Assembly (NCBI GenBank): GCA_905235565.1
Contig: CAJOLR010000023.1
Coordinates: 1 to 32,472, forward strand
Source: an uncultured Bacteroidaceae bacterium
GTDB lineage: Bacteria; Bacteroidota; Bacteroidia; Bacteroidales; Bacteroidaceae
DNA length: 32,472 nt
Direction: 5' to 3'
Shown: piece by piece, positions 1 to 9,900 of the stretch
Layout: every line of letters begins with the position of its first letter
Position numbering within the stretch: position 1 is the first letter of the stretch
Position numbers and translations under genes: made by a program
The notes under the pieces: generated by a model
The model's input: the letters and a program-made list of their open reading frames with translations, nothing else
What the model was told of the DNA's origin: nothing
The model's database searches: none

Positions 1-6
1 AATTGT

Positions 7-32
7 GGGACATTTTAGGGACGAATCTTTCA
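7..32 (-). promoter_or_regulatory. GGGAC direct-repeat site, copy 2 (left edge)
   Basis: Two GGGAC(A/G) hexamers lie at 7-12 and 18-23, exactly 11 bp apart, followed by AATCTTTC. On the minus strand this reads AAAGATTCGTCCC, five bases, then TGTCCCA. The same arrangement occurs at 3052-3077 upstream of the TPR regulator, with one difference in the first block. Here it lies just past the stop of the S74 protein, so it would sit upstream of a minus-strand gene outside the window. Being an operator is an inference from the repetition and helical-turn spacing. Confidence 0.45.
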
Positions 33-45
33 CAATGCCATTTTA

Positions 46-1344
46 TTACTGTATACGGATCATCCGTTTTGTATCCACAAGTACTCCGTCAGTGGCCAGA
101 GAATACATGTAGATACCGGGTTCAAGTCCATTGCCATCTACCGGAATTCTGACATCCCCTCTATCCGATATGGTCCGGCATTGGATCTGACGTCCATTGT
201 AGTCGTATATGTAGAATAAGGCATCATTGACATTTTGCGGTATGAGACATCTGACAACACATCTTTCACTGAAAGGATTGGGTTCGTTCTGATATAGTTC
301 AGTTGTCTGGTATGGAGAGCGGCCAGCAATCTTTGTGGTTGATTTCAATGCCTCCAGTTCGGAATAGGCCTTGTCTAATTCTGTCTTGAGTTCCTGAATG
401 GAGCGTATCAGCAGCGGTATCATCTCAACATAGTTGACAGAAAGGTATCCATCCTGGTTCTCCGATACCAGGTTGGGATATATTTCCTTGATTTCCTGTC
501 CCGACAGTCCGAAATGCTCTTTCTCAAGAATGCCGGAATCATCATTGTAGTATCCTAAAGGTGTTGAATCCTCTGCACTATTCACCTCAAACTGCTTCAG
601 ACTGTATCTGAAGACGTTCACTTGCATAAGATTATCCAAACTTCCGCTCTCAAGCTGTGCCATATCATGGTTAAGTCTGGAATCTGCCAATGTGTTGTAT
701 GCCGATGCATAAATTGCATCAGTTGTTTTAATGTCACCATGGAAAAGACCTGCATATCGGCCACTTGTATTGAATCCTTCATCATAACTTGATGAACCGT
801 ATATTCCGGTTCCACCGTTCGGTCCGGAAAGAACTCCGCTCACACCAAAATTTAAGCCTGGGCTTGCATAACCTGCAACAGAATATACTCCATAATTCCG
901 TTCGCTGTCGGGATTGTCAACGATTGCTGACAGATATTTCTGGACAGACTGTCTTGGGGTTGACGGTATGTACTCAAAATAGCCTACCCACCAGGTTCCG
1001 TAAGCATTTATGGAAAGATTGTATGGTTTATAATATGAAAGAGACGATATACAAACGGTAATGCCGGTAGTTTCAATTTTGCAATTCTCGCTTATAACTA
1101 CCAAATCAGTAGAATCACTGGTAATGATTACACTTGTTGCTGTTTTGGCCGGAAACTGTATATACAAGGTATCCTCCTCAAAATAAGCTAATGGAGAGTG
1201 TGAACTTGTCCTTTCGCCAACCCTTGCACTCCCGCTGCCATTGGTTCCCGTCGGGACACTCTTAACCAACGGGATATATACTTTTGCACTCATGGCTGTG
1301 ACCATGAAAAACGCTATGGACAAAAACAATGCTCTCTTGCTCAT
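46..1344 (-). CDS. Secreted protein with S74-type chaperone domain and T9SS sorting domain
   Basis: The 432-residue protein starts with a signal peptide (about residues 1-20, ending near MSA). Residues 60-125 form a beta-rich stretch loosely like small Bacteroidetes secreted beta-sandwich domains (tentative). Residues 150-205 are Gly/Tyr-rich (YGVYS, GIYGSS, YAGLFHGD), as in the shaft before S74 domains. Residues 220-320 match the intramolecular chaperone/peptidase S74 pattern (ADSRL, VNVFRYSLK, FGLSGQEIKEIYP, LSVNYVEMIPLLI), with a coiled coil at about 311-336. Residues 350-432 look like a type A T9SS C-terminal domain (LYQNEPNPF, PGIYMYSL, a basic end). It is therefore expected at the cell surface or in the medium, possibly trimeric. 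It begins 18 nt after the regulator gene stops, which suggests co-transcription. S74 domains usually release themselves by autocleavage; whether this one does is unknown. Confidence 0.8.
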   Translation of the reverse strand: MSKRALFLSIAFFMVTAMSAKVYIPLVKSVPTGTNGSGSARVGERTSSHSPLAYFEEDTLYIQFPAKTATSVIITSDSTDLVVISENCKIETTGITVCISSLSYYKPYNLSINAYGTWWVGYFEYIPSTPRQSVQKYLSAIVDNPDSERNYGVYSVAGYASPGLNFGVSGVLSGPNGGTGIYGSSSYDEGFNTSGRYAGLFHGDIKTTDAIYASAYNTLADSRLNHDMAQLESGSLDNLMQVNVFRYSLKQFEVNSAEDSTPLGYYNDDSGILEKEHFGLSGQEIKEIYPNLVSENQDGYLSVNYVEMIPLLIRSIQELKTELDKAYSELEALKSTTKIAGRSPYQTTELYQNEPNPFSERCVVRCLIPQNVNDALFYIYDYNGRQIQCRTISDRGDVRIPVDGNGLEPGIYMYSLATDGVLVDTKRMIRIQ

Positions 1345-1362
1345 ATTGCTGACTATAAACAG

Positions 1363-2973
1363 TTACTTGGATATAAATAGTTCAATAAAGTCCTTTCCGG
1401 ATTTCTCAACAAGACGCAGTTTCCGCTTGCGGACACCGCTCTCAGACAGGTTAATAAATGCGGATATGAACCTGTTGTTGAAGTTCAGGCTTGACAGTAT
1501 GCAAATCACTATGTCCTCACGCACCAGATTCTCAATCTCTATGTTCATGTCTAGAATGGTGTCTATGAATGATTCCGATATCTGGTTGATTATAGCGGTG
1601 CGTTCATCGGTAGAGAATGAAAGGTCATTGTTCAATAGCTTTGATGAGAGGCAGGAGTGGGCATCTGTATTGCGGAATAACTCCTTGCATACCTCCAGTT
1701 TCTCCTTGTACATCTTAAGGATAGACTCTCTTGAAAGGTTCCTGTCATTAAACGGGGCATCGAGCATATGGGCTTTCATAATCTCTATGCTGTTGCTGCG
1801 GGCCTGGTCACGCTGGCGTATCTGCATGCGGGCTATACGGTTGCTGCGGTTTGAGAGATAGAGCAGATATACCATGATGAGGAGTGCCAGAAGCGAGATG
1901 TTGATGATGATAAGTCTCCTGTTCCTGTAACGGGTCTCGCTCTCTTTCAACATTATGACATGATTGCGTATAACATCCTCTATGGCAATGTCCTTGCGCA
2001 TATCATATATGGAGTCAATAAGCTGGTCATGCAACTGCATGTATTCAAGGGCATCATCCGGATAGCCTTTCATTACGGAGAGTACCGCCAGCTTGCCGCT
2101 GTTGTCACATACGGTGTAGAGTTCTTCCGGGCATTCCATGGATTTTCCGTAATAGATATATGCCGAATCAAACTGCTCTGAATCAAAGAATATGTCGGCC
2201 TTTACGCTATAGCCGATTCCAATCTCCGACGGGTCCTTTAGTTCATAGAGATACCTTTCTATGTAGTACATGGCTTTTGAATAGTCCTTGTAGCCATGAA
2301 GATATATCTTTGCCAGGTTCATGTAACACTGGCGGCTACGCAGGCTTGAAGCATGAGGATCTTTGAGCAACACGTTAAATAGTGAATCTGCAACCGGATA
2401 GTCTGCCTGGTAAAGTGCGTTCAGAGCTATGAGATACCTGGCGTTTGATGTAAGAACATTATCGTGAAGCCGCAGGGAGTTCTTAAGGCAAGCGTTAAGG
2501 TTACTTAGAGACAGGTCAAACATCATCTGGTTAAGGTAATGCTGTCCCAGGTTCTGCTCTGTTAGAGCATAGTATCTTACCAATGTGTCGGGAAACAGAT
2601 CCTTAGCCTTTATGTAGGCGCTTACTGCCGAATGGTCATTACCCATATCTGTATATACACAGCCAAGTGAGTACCAGGCCATTGCTGCATGATAGTCTTT
2701 CTTTCCGGCACCGTAATAGGCTGTAGCGGTAAGTATAAGGCTGTCATCCTGAGCTGTTACATAATTCTTGTAATCTGCCTGTGTCTTAAGAATTGCGTAA
2801 TATGCCCTGTCTCGCATATTGTCTGATAAACTGATTGTGGCAAGCATGGAATCGGCAGCTGCCGCATCAGTTTCAAGCAGTTGCTCCACATACTGTAAAT
2901 CACGGTATGTGCCCTTATCCCGGCAGGATACGGTAAGCACAAAAATAAGCAGTATCCAAGAAACTTTTCTCAT
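1363..2973 (-). CDS. TPR / transmembrane / HTH regulator
   Basis: The ATG at 2973 is chosen because it directly precedes a hydrophobic signal (MRKVSWILLIFVLTVSC). An open frame extends 32 codons upstream but would cross the -7 box at 3001-3008. The product has 536 residues. A signal or lipoprotein-like segment is followed by about 300 residues of helical TPR-type repeats (YHAAMAWYSLGCVYTDMGN, YSKAMYYIERYL). A transmembrane helix lies near residues 354-373 (LIIINISLLALLIMVYLLYL), then a coiled region and a C-terminal helical domain (REDIVICILSSLNF...SGVRKRKLRL). That last part fits the LuxR-like helix-turn-helix of Bacteroidetes TPR regulators. The design implies a periplasmic sensor with a cytoplasmic DNA-binding end. 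The Cys at 17 might be lipidated, but the lipobox is poor. The likely target is its own operon and a similar site at the left edge (inference). Confidence 0.75.
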   Translation of the reverse strand: MRKVSWILLIFVLTVSCRDKGTYRDLQYVEQLLETDAAAADSMLATISLSDNMRDRAYYAILKTQADYKNYVTAQDDSLILTATAYYGAGKKDYHAAMAWYSLGCVYTDMGNDHSAVSAYIKAKDLFPDTLVRYYALTEQNLGQHYLNQMMFDLSLSNLNACLKNSLRLHDNVLTSNARYLIALNALYQADYPVADSLFNVLLKDPHASSLRSRQCYMNLAKIYLHGYKDYSKAMYYIERYLYELKDPSEIGIGYSVKADIFFDSEQFDSAYIYYGKSMECPEELYTVCDNSGKLAVLSVMKGYPDDALEYMQLHDQLIDSIYDMRKDIAIEDVIRNHVIMLKESETRYRNRRLIIINISLLALLIMVYLLYLSNRSNRIARMQIRQRDQARSNSIEIMKAHMLDAPFNDRNLSRESILKMYKEKLEVCKELFRNTDAHSCLSSKLLNNDLSFSTDERTAIINQISESFIDTILDMNIEIENLVREDIVICILSSLNFNNRFISAFINLSESGVRKRKLRLVEKSGKDFIELFISK

Positions 2974-3000
2974 AAATCTGTATAGCCAGTTTTTATACAT

Positions 3001-3008
3001 CAAATATA
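3001..3008 (-). promoter_or_regulatory. -7 box of the TPR regulator promoter
   Basis: TATATTTG on the minus strand fits the Bacteroidetes consensus TAnnTTTG exactly and lies 27 bp before the chosen start at 2973. No TTTG is found at the usual -33 distance; only an A/T run is present. That suggests weak basal activity helped by a factor bound at the repeats just upstream (3041-3077). Confidence 0.5.
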
Positions 3009-3040
3009 GAAAAGGCTTTTGCGTATTTGGAAAAAGCGAG

Positions 3041-3077
3041 AGGACAATAATGGGACAAAAACGGGACAAATCTTTCC
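3041..3077 (-). promoter_or_regulatory. GGGACAA direct repeats, copy 1
   Basis: Three repeats, aGGACAA, GGGACAA and GGGACAA, begin at 3041, 3052 and 3063, a strict 11-bp period. They lie directly upstream of the -7 box at 3001-3008, where an activator would bind. The block AAAGATTTGTCCC (minus strand) plus TGTCCCA after five bases is shared with the left-edge copy (AAAGATTCGTCCC). The periodicity and two-locus recurrence are visible; binding by the TPR/HTH protein is inference. Confidence 0.5.
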
Positions 3078-3108
3078 CGCAAAAGCCAACCTATTGTCAA
3101 TAAGGTTT

Positions 3109-5427
3109 TTATAGATTGCCGTAGGTAGGATAGGTGCAGTCATTGGTCAGGGTGAACTGAGCCTGACAGCGTATTTCTTGTGCTGATGCGGCAAAGTCTG
3201 CCTTGTAGTCACCATGCAGTGTCTGCCAGTTTGCTGAGGCCGGGTTAAAACCGGCCAGGTCATATTCTGACAGCTTGAATTCCAGTATCTGGCTCTGTCC
3301 CGGCTCAAGTAGGGCGGTCTTTCCGTATGCCTTTAGTTCCTTGACCAGTTGGGTGAATCCGCCATATGGAGCCTCAATATAAATCTGTACAGCTTCCTTT
3401 CCTGCCACAGAGCCGGTATTGGTAACTTTAACAGAGAGGTTAACCACTCCGTCCACAACCTTGGCCTGGGGCTCACTGTATGAGAATGTGGTGTAGCTAA
3501 GTCCGAATCCGAACGGATATGATACCTGATCGGGATGGCGGTCATAATAACGGTAGCCTATATCCATACGCTCATTATACTCGGTGTAGTCATAGCTCGC
3601 TACCGGTTGGACATCAGGGTTACCCCTGTTGGCGCGGGCTTGTGCCTGGAGTTCACGCGCATTTACGGGGAAATTCGCTGTTGACGGCATCTTATTGAAA
3701 TCAACCACGTATGTGTCAACCAGCTTGCCGGATGGATTTACAGCGCCCTTGAGCACATCGGTAATGGCGTGGCCGGCCTCCTGTCCGGGCAGTCCGGCCA
3801 ACAGTATGGCATCGGGCTGTGATTTCCAGCTGGCGGTCTCAATGGGTGCGCCTATGTTAAGTATCACAACCACTTTCTTGCCTTTGGAATGGAACGCGTC
3901 ACATACATCACTGATTAGTCCCTGTTCTATATCGGTCAATGTGTAGTCTCCTTCATAACCGCGATCTGCAGATTCGCCGCAACTGCGGCCAATGGTAATG
4001 ATAGCCACATCGCTTGCTATGGCATCGGCACGATACTGGTATGGCTTGCGGACAAGTGACTGAGGGATGACATGATTGGTCAGGCCGGTACGCATGAAAT
4101 TACCGGCACTCACTCTGCTGTTATGATCCTGAACATATTTGCTGTAGGCCGATGACACCGATGGCTCCAGCCTGTATCCTGCCGCCTTGAGTCCTTCGTC
4201 CAGACCAACCGCATGGTTATAGTTGACGCTGCCGCTTCCGGTTCCTACCACATAAAGGTCATATGAACTGGTTCCGTAAAGGGCAATCATCTTGCAGCTC
4301 TTGGTTAGCGGAAGAGCGCCGTTGTTCTTGAGCAGGACCATACCCTCTGTAGCACTTGAACGTGATACTTTGGCATGGGCTGTAAGATCCGGATCATTCA
4401 TGAATTGATAACCCTGCATCTTTGGCGAGCGCTCAATGAAAGCCAGGACTCTGGCTACGTTCCGGTCTATTGTCTCCTGACTTAGAGTTCCGTTTCTGAC
4501 GGCATCTGTTATGGCCTGTATCTGGTTGGCACTACCCGGCATTATAAGGTCATTACCGGCCTTTACGGTTGCTACTGCATCGCGGCCACCGCCCCAATCG
4601 GTCATTACCATACCTTCAAATCCCCACTCCTCACGCAGGATGTTCTCTATCAGTCTCTCATTCTCGGGGGCATAAGTGCCGTTAATCTTGTTGTACGATG
4701 TCATTACTGCCCAAGGCTGTGATTCACGGACAGCTATCTCAAATCCCTTGAGATAGAGTTCACGGGCTGTCTGCTCATCAACCCTGGCATCGTTGGCCAT
4801 ACGGTTTGTCTCCTGATTGTTCAGGGCAAAGTGCTTGATTGTGGCACCCACTCCGTTGGACTGGACGCCACGAACCATTGCTGCCGCTGTCTTTCCAGAC
4901 ACTACAGGGTCCTCTGAGTAGTACTCAAAGTTACGGCCAAGCAGAGGATTGCGGTGAAGGTTCAAGGCAGGAGCAAGCAGACAGTCGGCACCATAGCGTT
5001 TTACTTCATCGCCTATAGCCACTCCCACTTCTTCAACCAGCTGCTGGTTCCAGGTTTGCGCAAGTATGGTAGCTACAGGGAAGGATGTGCAATAGTAAGT
5101 TTTGTCATCACCCTGACGTGTAGGATTGATCCTGAGTCCGCCCGGACCATCCGGGAGCATTACAGAAGGAATACCCAGACGCGGAATGGGATAGGTCTGT
5201 CCTGCGCAACCTGGTATAAGGTTTCTGGCATCCTTTATCTCCTGGGCTATGTCATTGCCGTTCCAGGCTCCTATGCCAACAAGCAGGTTTACTTTCTCTT
5301 CCAAAGTCATGGCAGCCACCACCTTGTTGACAGGTGACTTTCCGAACTCGACCTTGCGGTTACATGAAACAGTGATCAGGATCATTGCAGCGGCAACAGT
5401 GAGAGGAATCAATCCTAGTTTCTTCAT
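3109..5427 (-). CDS. Glycoside hydrolase family 3 (beta-glucosidase-like) lipoprotein
   Basis: The 772-residue protein has a signal peptide ending in ITVSC (Cys22), so a lipidated, periplasmic or outer-membrane enzyme is likely. GH3 hallmarks appear in order: LPDGPGGLR (92-99), GRNFEYYSEDP (164-173), KHFALNNQETNR (198-209), MTSYNKING (242-250) and VMTDWGG with the nucleophile Asp277. The second domain has GMVLLKNNGALPL (362-374) and GESADR, whose Glu485 is the probable acid/base. A fibronectin-III-like domain covers about 660-760 (YPFGFGLSYTTF, GKEAVQIYIEAP). The length is normal for three-domain GH3 enzymes. It probably removes terminal beta-linked sugars from oligosaccharides; the exact substrate cannot be read. 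It starts 18 nt after the cca gene, so it may share that transcript despite the unrelated function. Confidence 0.9.
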   Translation of the reverse strand: MKKLGLIPLTVAAAMILITVSCNRKVEFGKSPVNKVVAAMTLEEKVNLLVGIGAWNGNDIAQEIKDARNLIPGCAGQTYPIPRLGIPSVMLPDGPGGLRINPTRQGDDKTYYCTSFPVATILAQTWNQQLVEEVGVAIGDEVKRYGADCLLAPALNLHRNPLLGRNFEYYSEDPVVSGKTAAAMVRGVQSNGVGATIKHFALNNQETNRMANDARVDEQTARELYLKGFEIAVRESQPWAVMTSYNKINGTYAPENERLIENILREEWGFEGMVMTDWGGGRDAVATVKAGNDLIMPGSANQIQAITDAVRNGTLSQETIDRNVARVLAFIERSPKMQGYQFMNDPDLTAHAKVSRSSATEGMVLLKNNGALPLTKSCKMIALYGTSSYDLYVVGTGSGSVNYNHAVGLDEGLKAAGYRLEPSVSSAYSKYVQDHNSRVSAGNFMRTGLTNHVIPQSLVRKPYQYRADAIASDVAIITIGRSCGESADRGYEGDYTLTDIEQGLISDVCDAFHSKGKKVVVILNIGAPIETASWKSQPDAILLAGLPGQEAGHAITDVLKGAVNPSGKLVDTYVVDFNKMPSTANFPVNARELQAQARANRGNPDVQPVASYDYTEYNERMDIGYRYYDRHPDQVSYPFGFGLSYTTFSYSEPQAKVVDGVVNLSVKVTNTGSVAGKEAVQIYIEAPYGGFTQLVKELKAYGKTALLEPGQSQILEFKLSEYDLAGFNPASANWQTLHGDYKADFAASAQEIRCQAQFTLTNDCTYPTYGNL

Positions 5428-5445
5428 AATCAGGTTATAATTATT

Positions 5446-6876
5446 TTATTTAGGTTCCAGCCCACGTTTGCGGGCTTCGGCTAACAGGAACTCAAAAGCA
5501 GCGTCATGCTCATTGGGTATTATACCGTCAAGGATTGCATCTTTTATGGATGCCTTGAGTTCTCCTACCACTGCGGTAGGCTCAAGCCCGAAAACCCGCA
5601 TTATCTCCAATCCGTCAATAGGTGGCTGGAAATTGCGAATACGGTCCTTTTCTTCCAGGTCTACCATCTTACGGCGAACCAGTTTGAAATTATCAAGGAG
5701 GCGTTTTTTCTTCTGCTCGTTCTTGGAAGTTATATCGGCTTCACACAGTGTCATAAGGTCTTCGATGTCATCACCTGCATCAAACAACAGACGGCGTACC
5801 GCAGAGTCAGTCACCTCATCGTCGACAATGGCTATCGGGCGCATGTGCAGTTCAACCATCTTCTGCACATACTTCATTTTCTCGTTCTTGGGCAGTTTCA
5901 TGCGCTCAAATATGCCGGGAATCATCTTCATGCCCACGTAATTGTGGTTGTAGAATGTCCAGCCGTGAGCAGGCTCCCATTTCTTTGTTCGTGGCTTGCC
6001 TATGTCATGAAGCAGTGCAGCCCAGCGCAGCCAAAGGTCATCGCTGTTGCGGGCTACATTGTCCAATACCTCAAGGGTATGGAAGAATACATCCTTATGT
6101 CCACGTCCGTTCACGGTCTCCACACCCTGCAGGGCGGCAAGTTCGGGGAAAATGAGTTCCAGCAGGCCGCACCGGTCCAGATCAATGAATCCTTTGGACG
6201 GTATGGGTGCCAGAAGTATCTTATTGAGTTCCTCCGATATGCGTTCCTTGCTTATTATGCCTATGCGCTCGCGGTTCTTTTCAAGTGAGGCGAAAGTCTC
6301 ATCGTCAATATAGAAGTTGAGCTGTGTAGCAAACCTTATGCAGCGCATCATGCGCAGAGGGTCATCACTGAATGTTATATCCGGGTCAAGCGGAGTGCGG
6401 ATAATTCGGTCCTGAAGGTCATCTATGCCTCCAAACGGATCAACAAGCTCACCAAAACGGTCTGAGTTAAGGCAGATGGCCATTGCGTTTATGGTAAAGT
6501 CCCGGCGGTTCTGGTCATCCTCAAGGGTGCCATCCTCAACAATGGGGTTGCGGGATTCGCGGTGATATGACTCCTTGCGCGCACCTACAAACTCAACCTC
6601 CAGGTTGCCTTTCTTGACTTGAGCTGTTCCGAAATTCTTGAACAGGCTCACATGGGCACCTCGGCCCAGTGCCTTGCCGTAGGCTTTGGCCATCTCCAAG
6701 CCGCTGCCTACCACAACCACGTCTATATCCTTGCTGGGACGCTCCAGAAACAGGTCCCTGACATATCCTCCCACCACATAGCATTCCAGACCCAGCCCAT
6801 CAGCGGTCTGAGAAAGCAACTTGAATTCCTTGCGGTCAAGCAGCCTGGCCAGTTGGTCGTCACTGTAAAGTATCAT
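5446..6876 (-). CDS. cca: CCA-adding tRNA nucleotidyltransferase with HD domain
   Basis: This 476-residue class II nucleotidyltransferase would add or repair the 3' CCA end of tRNAs. The head has GGYVRD (36-41) and the metal-binding DID (50-52), followed by RRDFTINAMAI (124-134) and RMMRCIRFA (175-183), which form the nucleotide and tRNA pocket. The C-terminal half has an HD domain with LLHDIGKP (288-295, His290/Asp291), found in many bacterial members and linked to phosphohydrolase activity. The length and order fit Bacteroidetes CCA enzymes. It starts 25 nt after sprA stops and precedes the GH3 gene by 18 nt, so it may belong to a ruvA-sprA-cca-GH3 transcription unit. A poly(A) polymerase role is an alternative for this family but less likely with the HD domain. 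Confidence 0.9.
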   Translation of the reverse strand: MILYSDDQLARLLDRKEFKLLSQTADGLGLECYVVGGYVRDLFLERPSKDIDVVVVGSGLEMAKAYGKALGRGAHVSLFKNFGTAQVKKGNLEVEFVGARKESYHRESRNPIVEDGTLEDDQNRRDFTINAMAICLNSDRFGELVDPFGGIDDLQDRIIRTPLDPDITFSDDPLRMMRCIRFATQLNFYIDDETFASLEKNRERIGIISKERISEELNKILLAPIPSKGFIDLDRCGLLELIFPELAALQGVETVNGRGHKDVFFHTLEVLDNVARNSDDLWLRWAALLHDIGKPRTKKWEPAHGWTFYNHNYVGMKMIPGIFERMKLPKNEKMKYVQKMVELHMRPIAIVDDEVTDSAVRRLLFDAGDDIEDLMTLCEADITSKNEQKKKRLLDNFKLVRRKMVDLEEKDRIRNFQPPIDGLEIMRVFGLEPTAVVGELKASIKDAILDGIIPNEHDAAFEFLLAEARKRGLEPK

Positions 6877-6901
6877 GGCTTCAAAGTTACGGCTTTTTCC
6901 T

Positions 6902-9900
6902 TTATCTGGTTAGGGTAAACTTAAGTGTCATGCCTGCATCATGTGTCGATGTCGGATAGGCCGAGGTTGACACAAGCGGGAAATTGCTCTGGAAGTCATA
7001 GTAGAAGTTCAGGGTGAGCATCCGGCTGTAAGTGTAGTCCGCGTTGAACGAGAACTTTATGGCGCGGTTACCGCTTGTTGCCTGGGTGGTGGTCTCACGC
7101 AGGTTTCGGCACAGGGCATTCTGATTGCGGAATGAGAAGTCCAGACTCATGTTGAGGTCATTGCTTACCCTGTTTCGTCCGCTGCCAGGCTGTGCCCCGA
7201 ACAGCTTGAGCCCGTTTATCTTGTAGCCTGCGCCCGCGGTTATGTCATCTGAAGTGGTTTCAACTACCTGTACGGCTGTGGTGCTGAGTGTAATCACACG
7301 CGTCTTGCGGAATTCCAGACGGGCCGATATGTCATTGTTGAATGTCATGTTCACTCCTGCCAGCGGAGCGAATGATTCATTGATAGATACAGAACTGATA
7401 TTGAACATCGTACTCGGTACAGGATTGCCGTTAGTCACATCCTCGATGAAACCGCGTCCGTTCATGAACTCCATATAGCTGTTGAAAGTATTGAAGCTGC
7501 CTATTGAATAGACACTCTTATAGGCATGCGTCAGGTTGAAGCTCTTGAAGTATTTCCTGAAGAACGGCAGCTTGCTCAATCCGCTGTAGGTGAGTGACCA
7601 GTTGGGGAGCATACGGAGCATATCCGGAATAAGGTCAAGAGTGGCTCTGTTGGCATTCCGTCCGGAGTATGCAGCCAGGAAGGCGGGAATGAGTACATCC
7701 GATGAATACATGTCCACCCCACCTGTGGACTTGTCATAGACCTGTCCGGCCCGGCTGCTTCCTGCGGGATAGCGTGCCCCTTCATATTCAGCCTCGATGC
7801 GGTCTCGTATGGTTGACAGGCTGCCGGTCAGCCGGTCAAAGCTGCGTGACCGGTAACCATTGTCCGATGAATGTCTCTCAAACGCGCTTCCGATGGAGAT
7901 CGTCGTCATGCTGAAACTGCCGCCCCTTGAACTGGGCATACCTTTATACATGTACTGTACGCTGTTGGACCCTGTCCTGTTCCAGCTTGCCGAAGCATCA
8001 ATCTTGATGTTACGTATGGGCTCGATGGATATCTTAACCTGAAGGTCCTCTATAGATGTTGAAGAGGCTGTATGTGCGATGCTGTCGCCTGAAAACAACC
8101 ATCCGTTGCTCCTGGCTTTGTAAAGATAGTCATCACCGGTCAGACCGAATGCGAAATCCAGCCCGGGGGAAAGCAGTCCGGTTGAGTTGTTCTGTCCTAA
8201 CAACCGGGAGTCGGGCATGAATCCGGGCAGAGACATGGTGTAATCATTCCTGTAAGATACAGATATGTTCCGTACCATCATCATTGTCCTGAGAGCCATC
8301 TTGAACCCGTCTTCAAACGCAAACTTCTGCGCCCTTTCAGGCTTGTCCGGATCCTGAACCACCTTAACCATTACGGACAGGGTATCCTTTACCTTCACTG
8401 AAATGCTGTCAGGACCTTTCTTCCTGAACTTGAGTTTCACGTTGGTTCCGTCTCTAAGTGTCGCCGTCAGCTTGGGATTGATCGTACCCAGATTGTGCGG
8501 AATGATGTTTACGGAATCCGGGAACAGTGTCATCTCCTGCTGGAAGTCCTTTCCCTTGTTGGCGTAAGAGTTGGTCATCTGGGAAATGTTGGCAGCATTG
8601 ATCTTCTTTAGATAAGGTACGCTGTTGTAAAGCCTGAGCAGGTTGAACTTTCCATTCAGTGATATGGAACGCCGGTTGGTTATGATATTACCGTAAGACA
8701 TTCCGTCCGGGTATGTGGTTCCCCGGTTCCATGAATAACCTGAGTTAAATCCGGCATCGGCCGTAATCCAGTCAGTCAAAGGTATCTTGCTGAAAGGTAT
8801 TGAATAAGAAGCGCTGAATGATTGGGTGTAGTCAAGCGGACGTCCCATATTCCGGATACTCATCTTGACGGAGTCTTTCCACATCTGATACTGGTCAGGG
8901 TAGAGGTCCTTGTTGACCACGGTATACGGTTCTTCGATCTCCGCCCTGGTCTTGGCATTGAAAGAGAGCTTCAATAACTGAAGCGGGTCCCATCTTATGG
9001 TAAGGTCGCGGTTCCAGTAGAACTGTTGGGAGAAAGTTACCGGTATCTGCTCCGATCCTTCCAGATCCCTCTCCTGAAGTTCGTGATAACTGCGTTGCAG
9101 GGCGGTGTTGAAAGAGAAACTGCTGGGTAGGAAATGGATTCTGGTGTCCTTGATCACTTTGAACCACTTGGCGTCAAAACCTATTCCTTCAAACGGAGAC
9201 CAGCCTTCCATGCCTGTCGAGTAACTGTAGTCAATGGCGGCCCTCCAGTTCTCTTCATGCTCATAGTCAATGGTGCTGTTGCTCCTGTCACTCTCGTTCT
9301 CCGAATAGCTGAATGAGAAGTTGGCCGGATCATAAGGCATGGGTTTTTCACTCCTGATGTTCAGCTTGGCGTTAGAGATGCTGAAATTATGGCTCTCCCT
9401 CAAGTCCTGCGTTATGGATTTGATGGAGTCACGAGCATTTCCCTTGGGATAAGATTCAATCACATTGTCCAGCAGCAGGTCTGTATCATACGGGCTGTAT
9501 TTGGGGGATGTCTTCTCTTTGGTATAGGAGTAATAGACCGGCACGGAAATCTTGGACTTCTCTGGAAGGAATCGTCCGACGTTCGTGCTGGTGGTTATTG
9601 CATACTTGAAATAATCATCCGTCTTACGGTCTTTTATACCTTGTTCCAGACCTCCGTAACCGGCTGTGCTCATCTGTCCGGACAAGTCTATGGAGGCTAT
9701 GTCCGAGAGCCTGATTCCAAGCGTGCTGTGAGCAGCCATACCACCTTTGCTCTCATAACCTACCAGACGCAGTTCGTTTACCCAAACCTCTGCGTTCTTG
9801 GCGCTCATTGAGTTGTTCCGGATACCTATCATTATGGCACGCACGTTACCTATCGAGGGGTTACCCACAATGCTTATCCTGTTCTCCGGATTGTTGGGGT

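Noticed and set aside
2974-3069. Extended N-terminus of the TPR regulator
   Set aside because: The added 32 residues cover the -7 box and part of the repeat block and come before a good signal sequence, so they are probably non-coding.
3089-3106. Hairpin between the GH3 gene and the regulator (CCTATTG/CAATAAGG)
   Set aside because: The stem is short with a bulge and no T-run follows on the minus strand, so it is not a convincing terminator.
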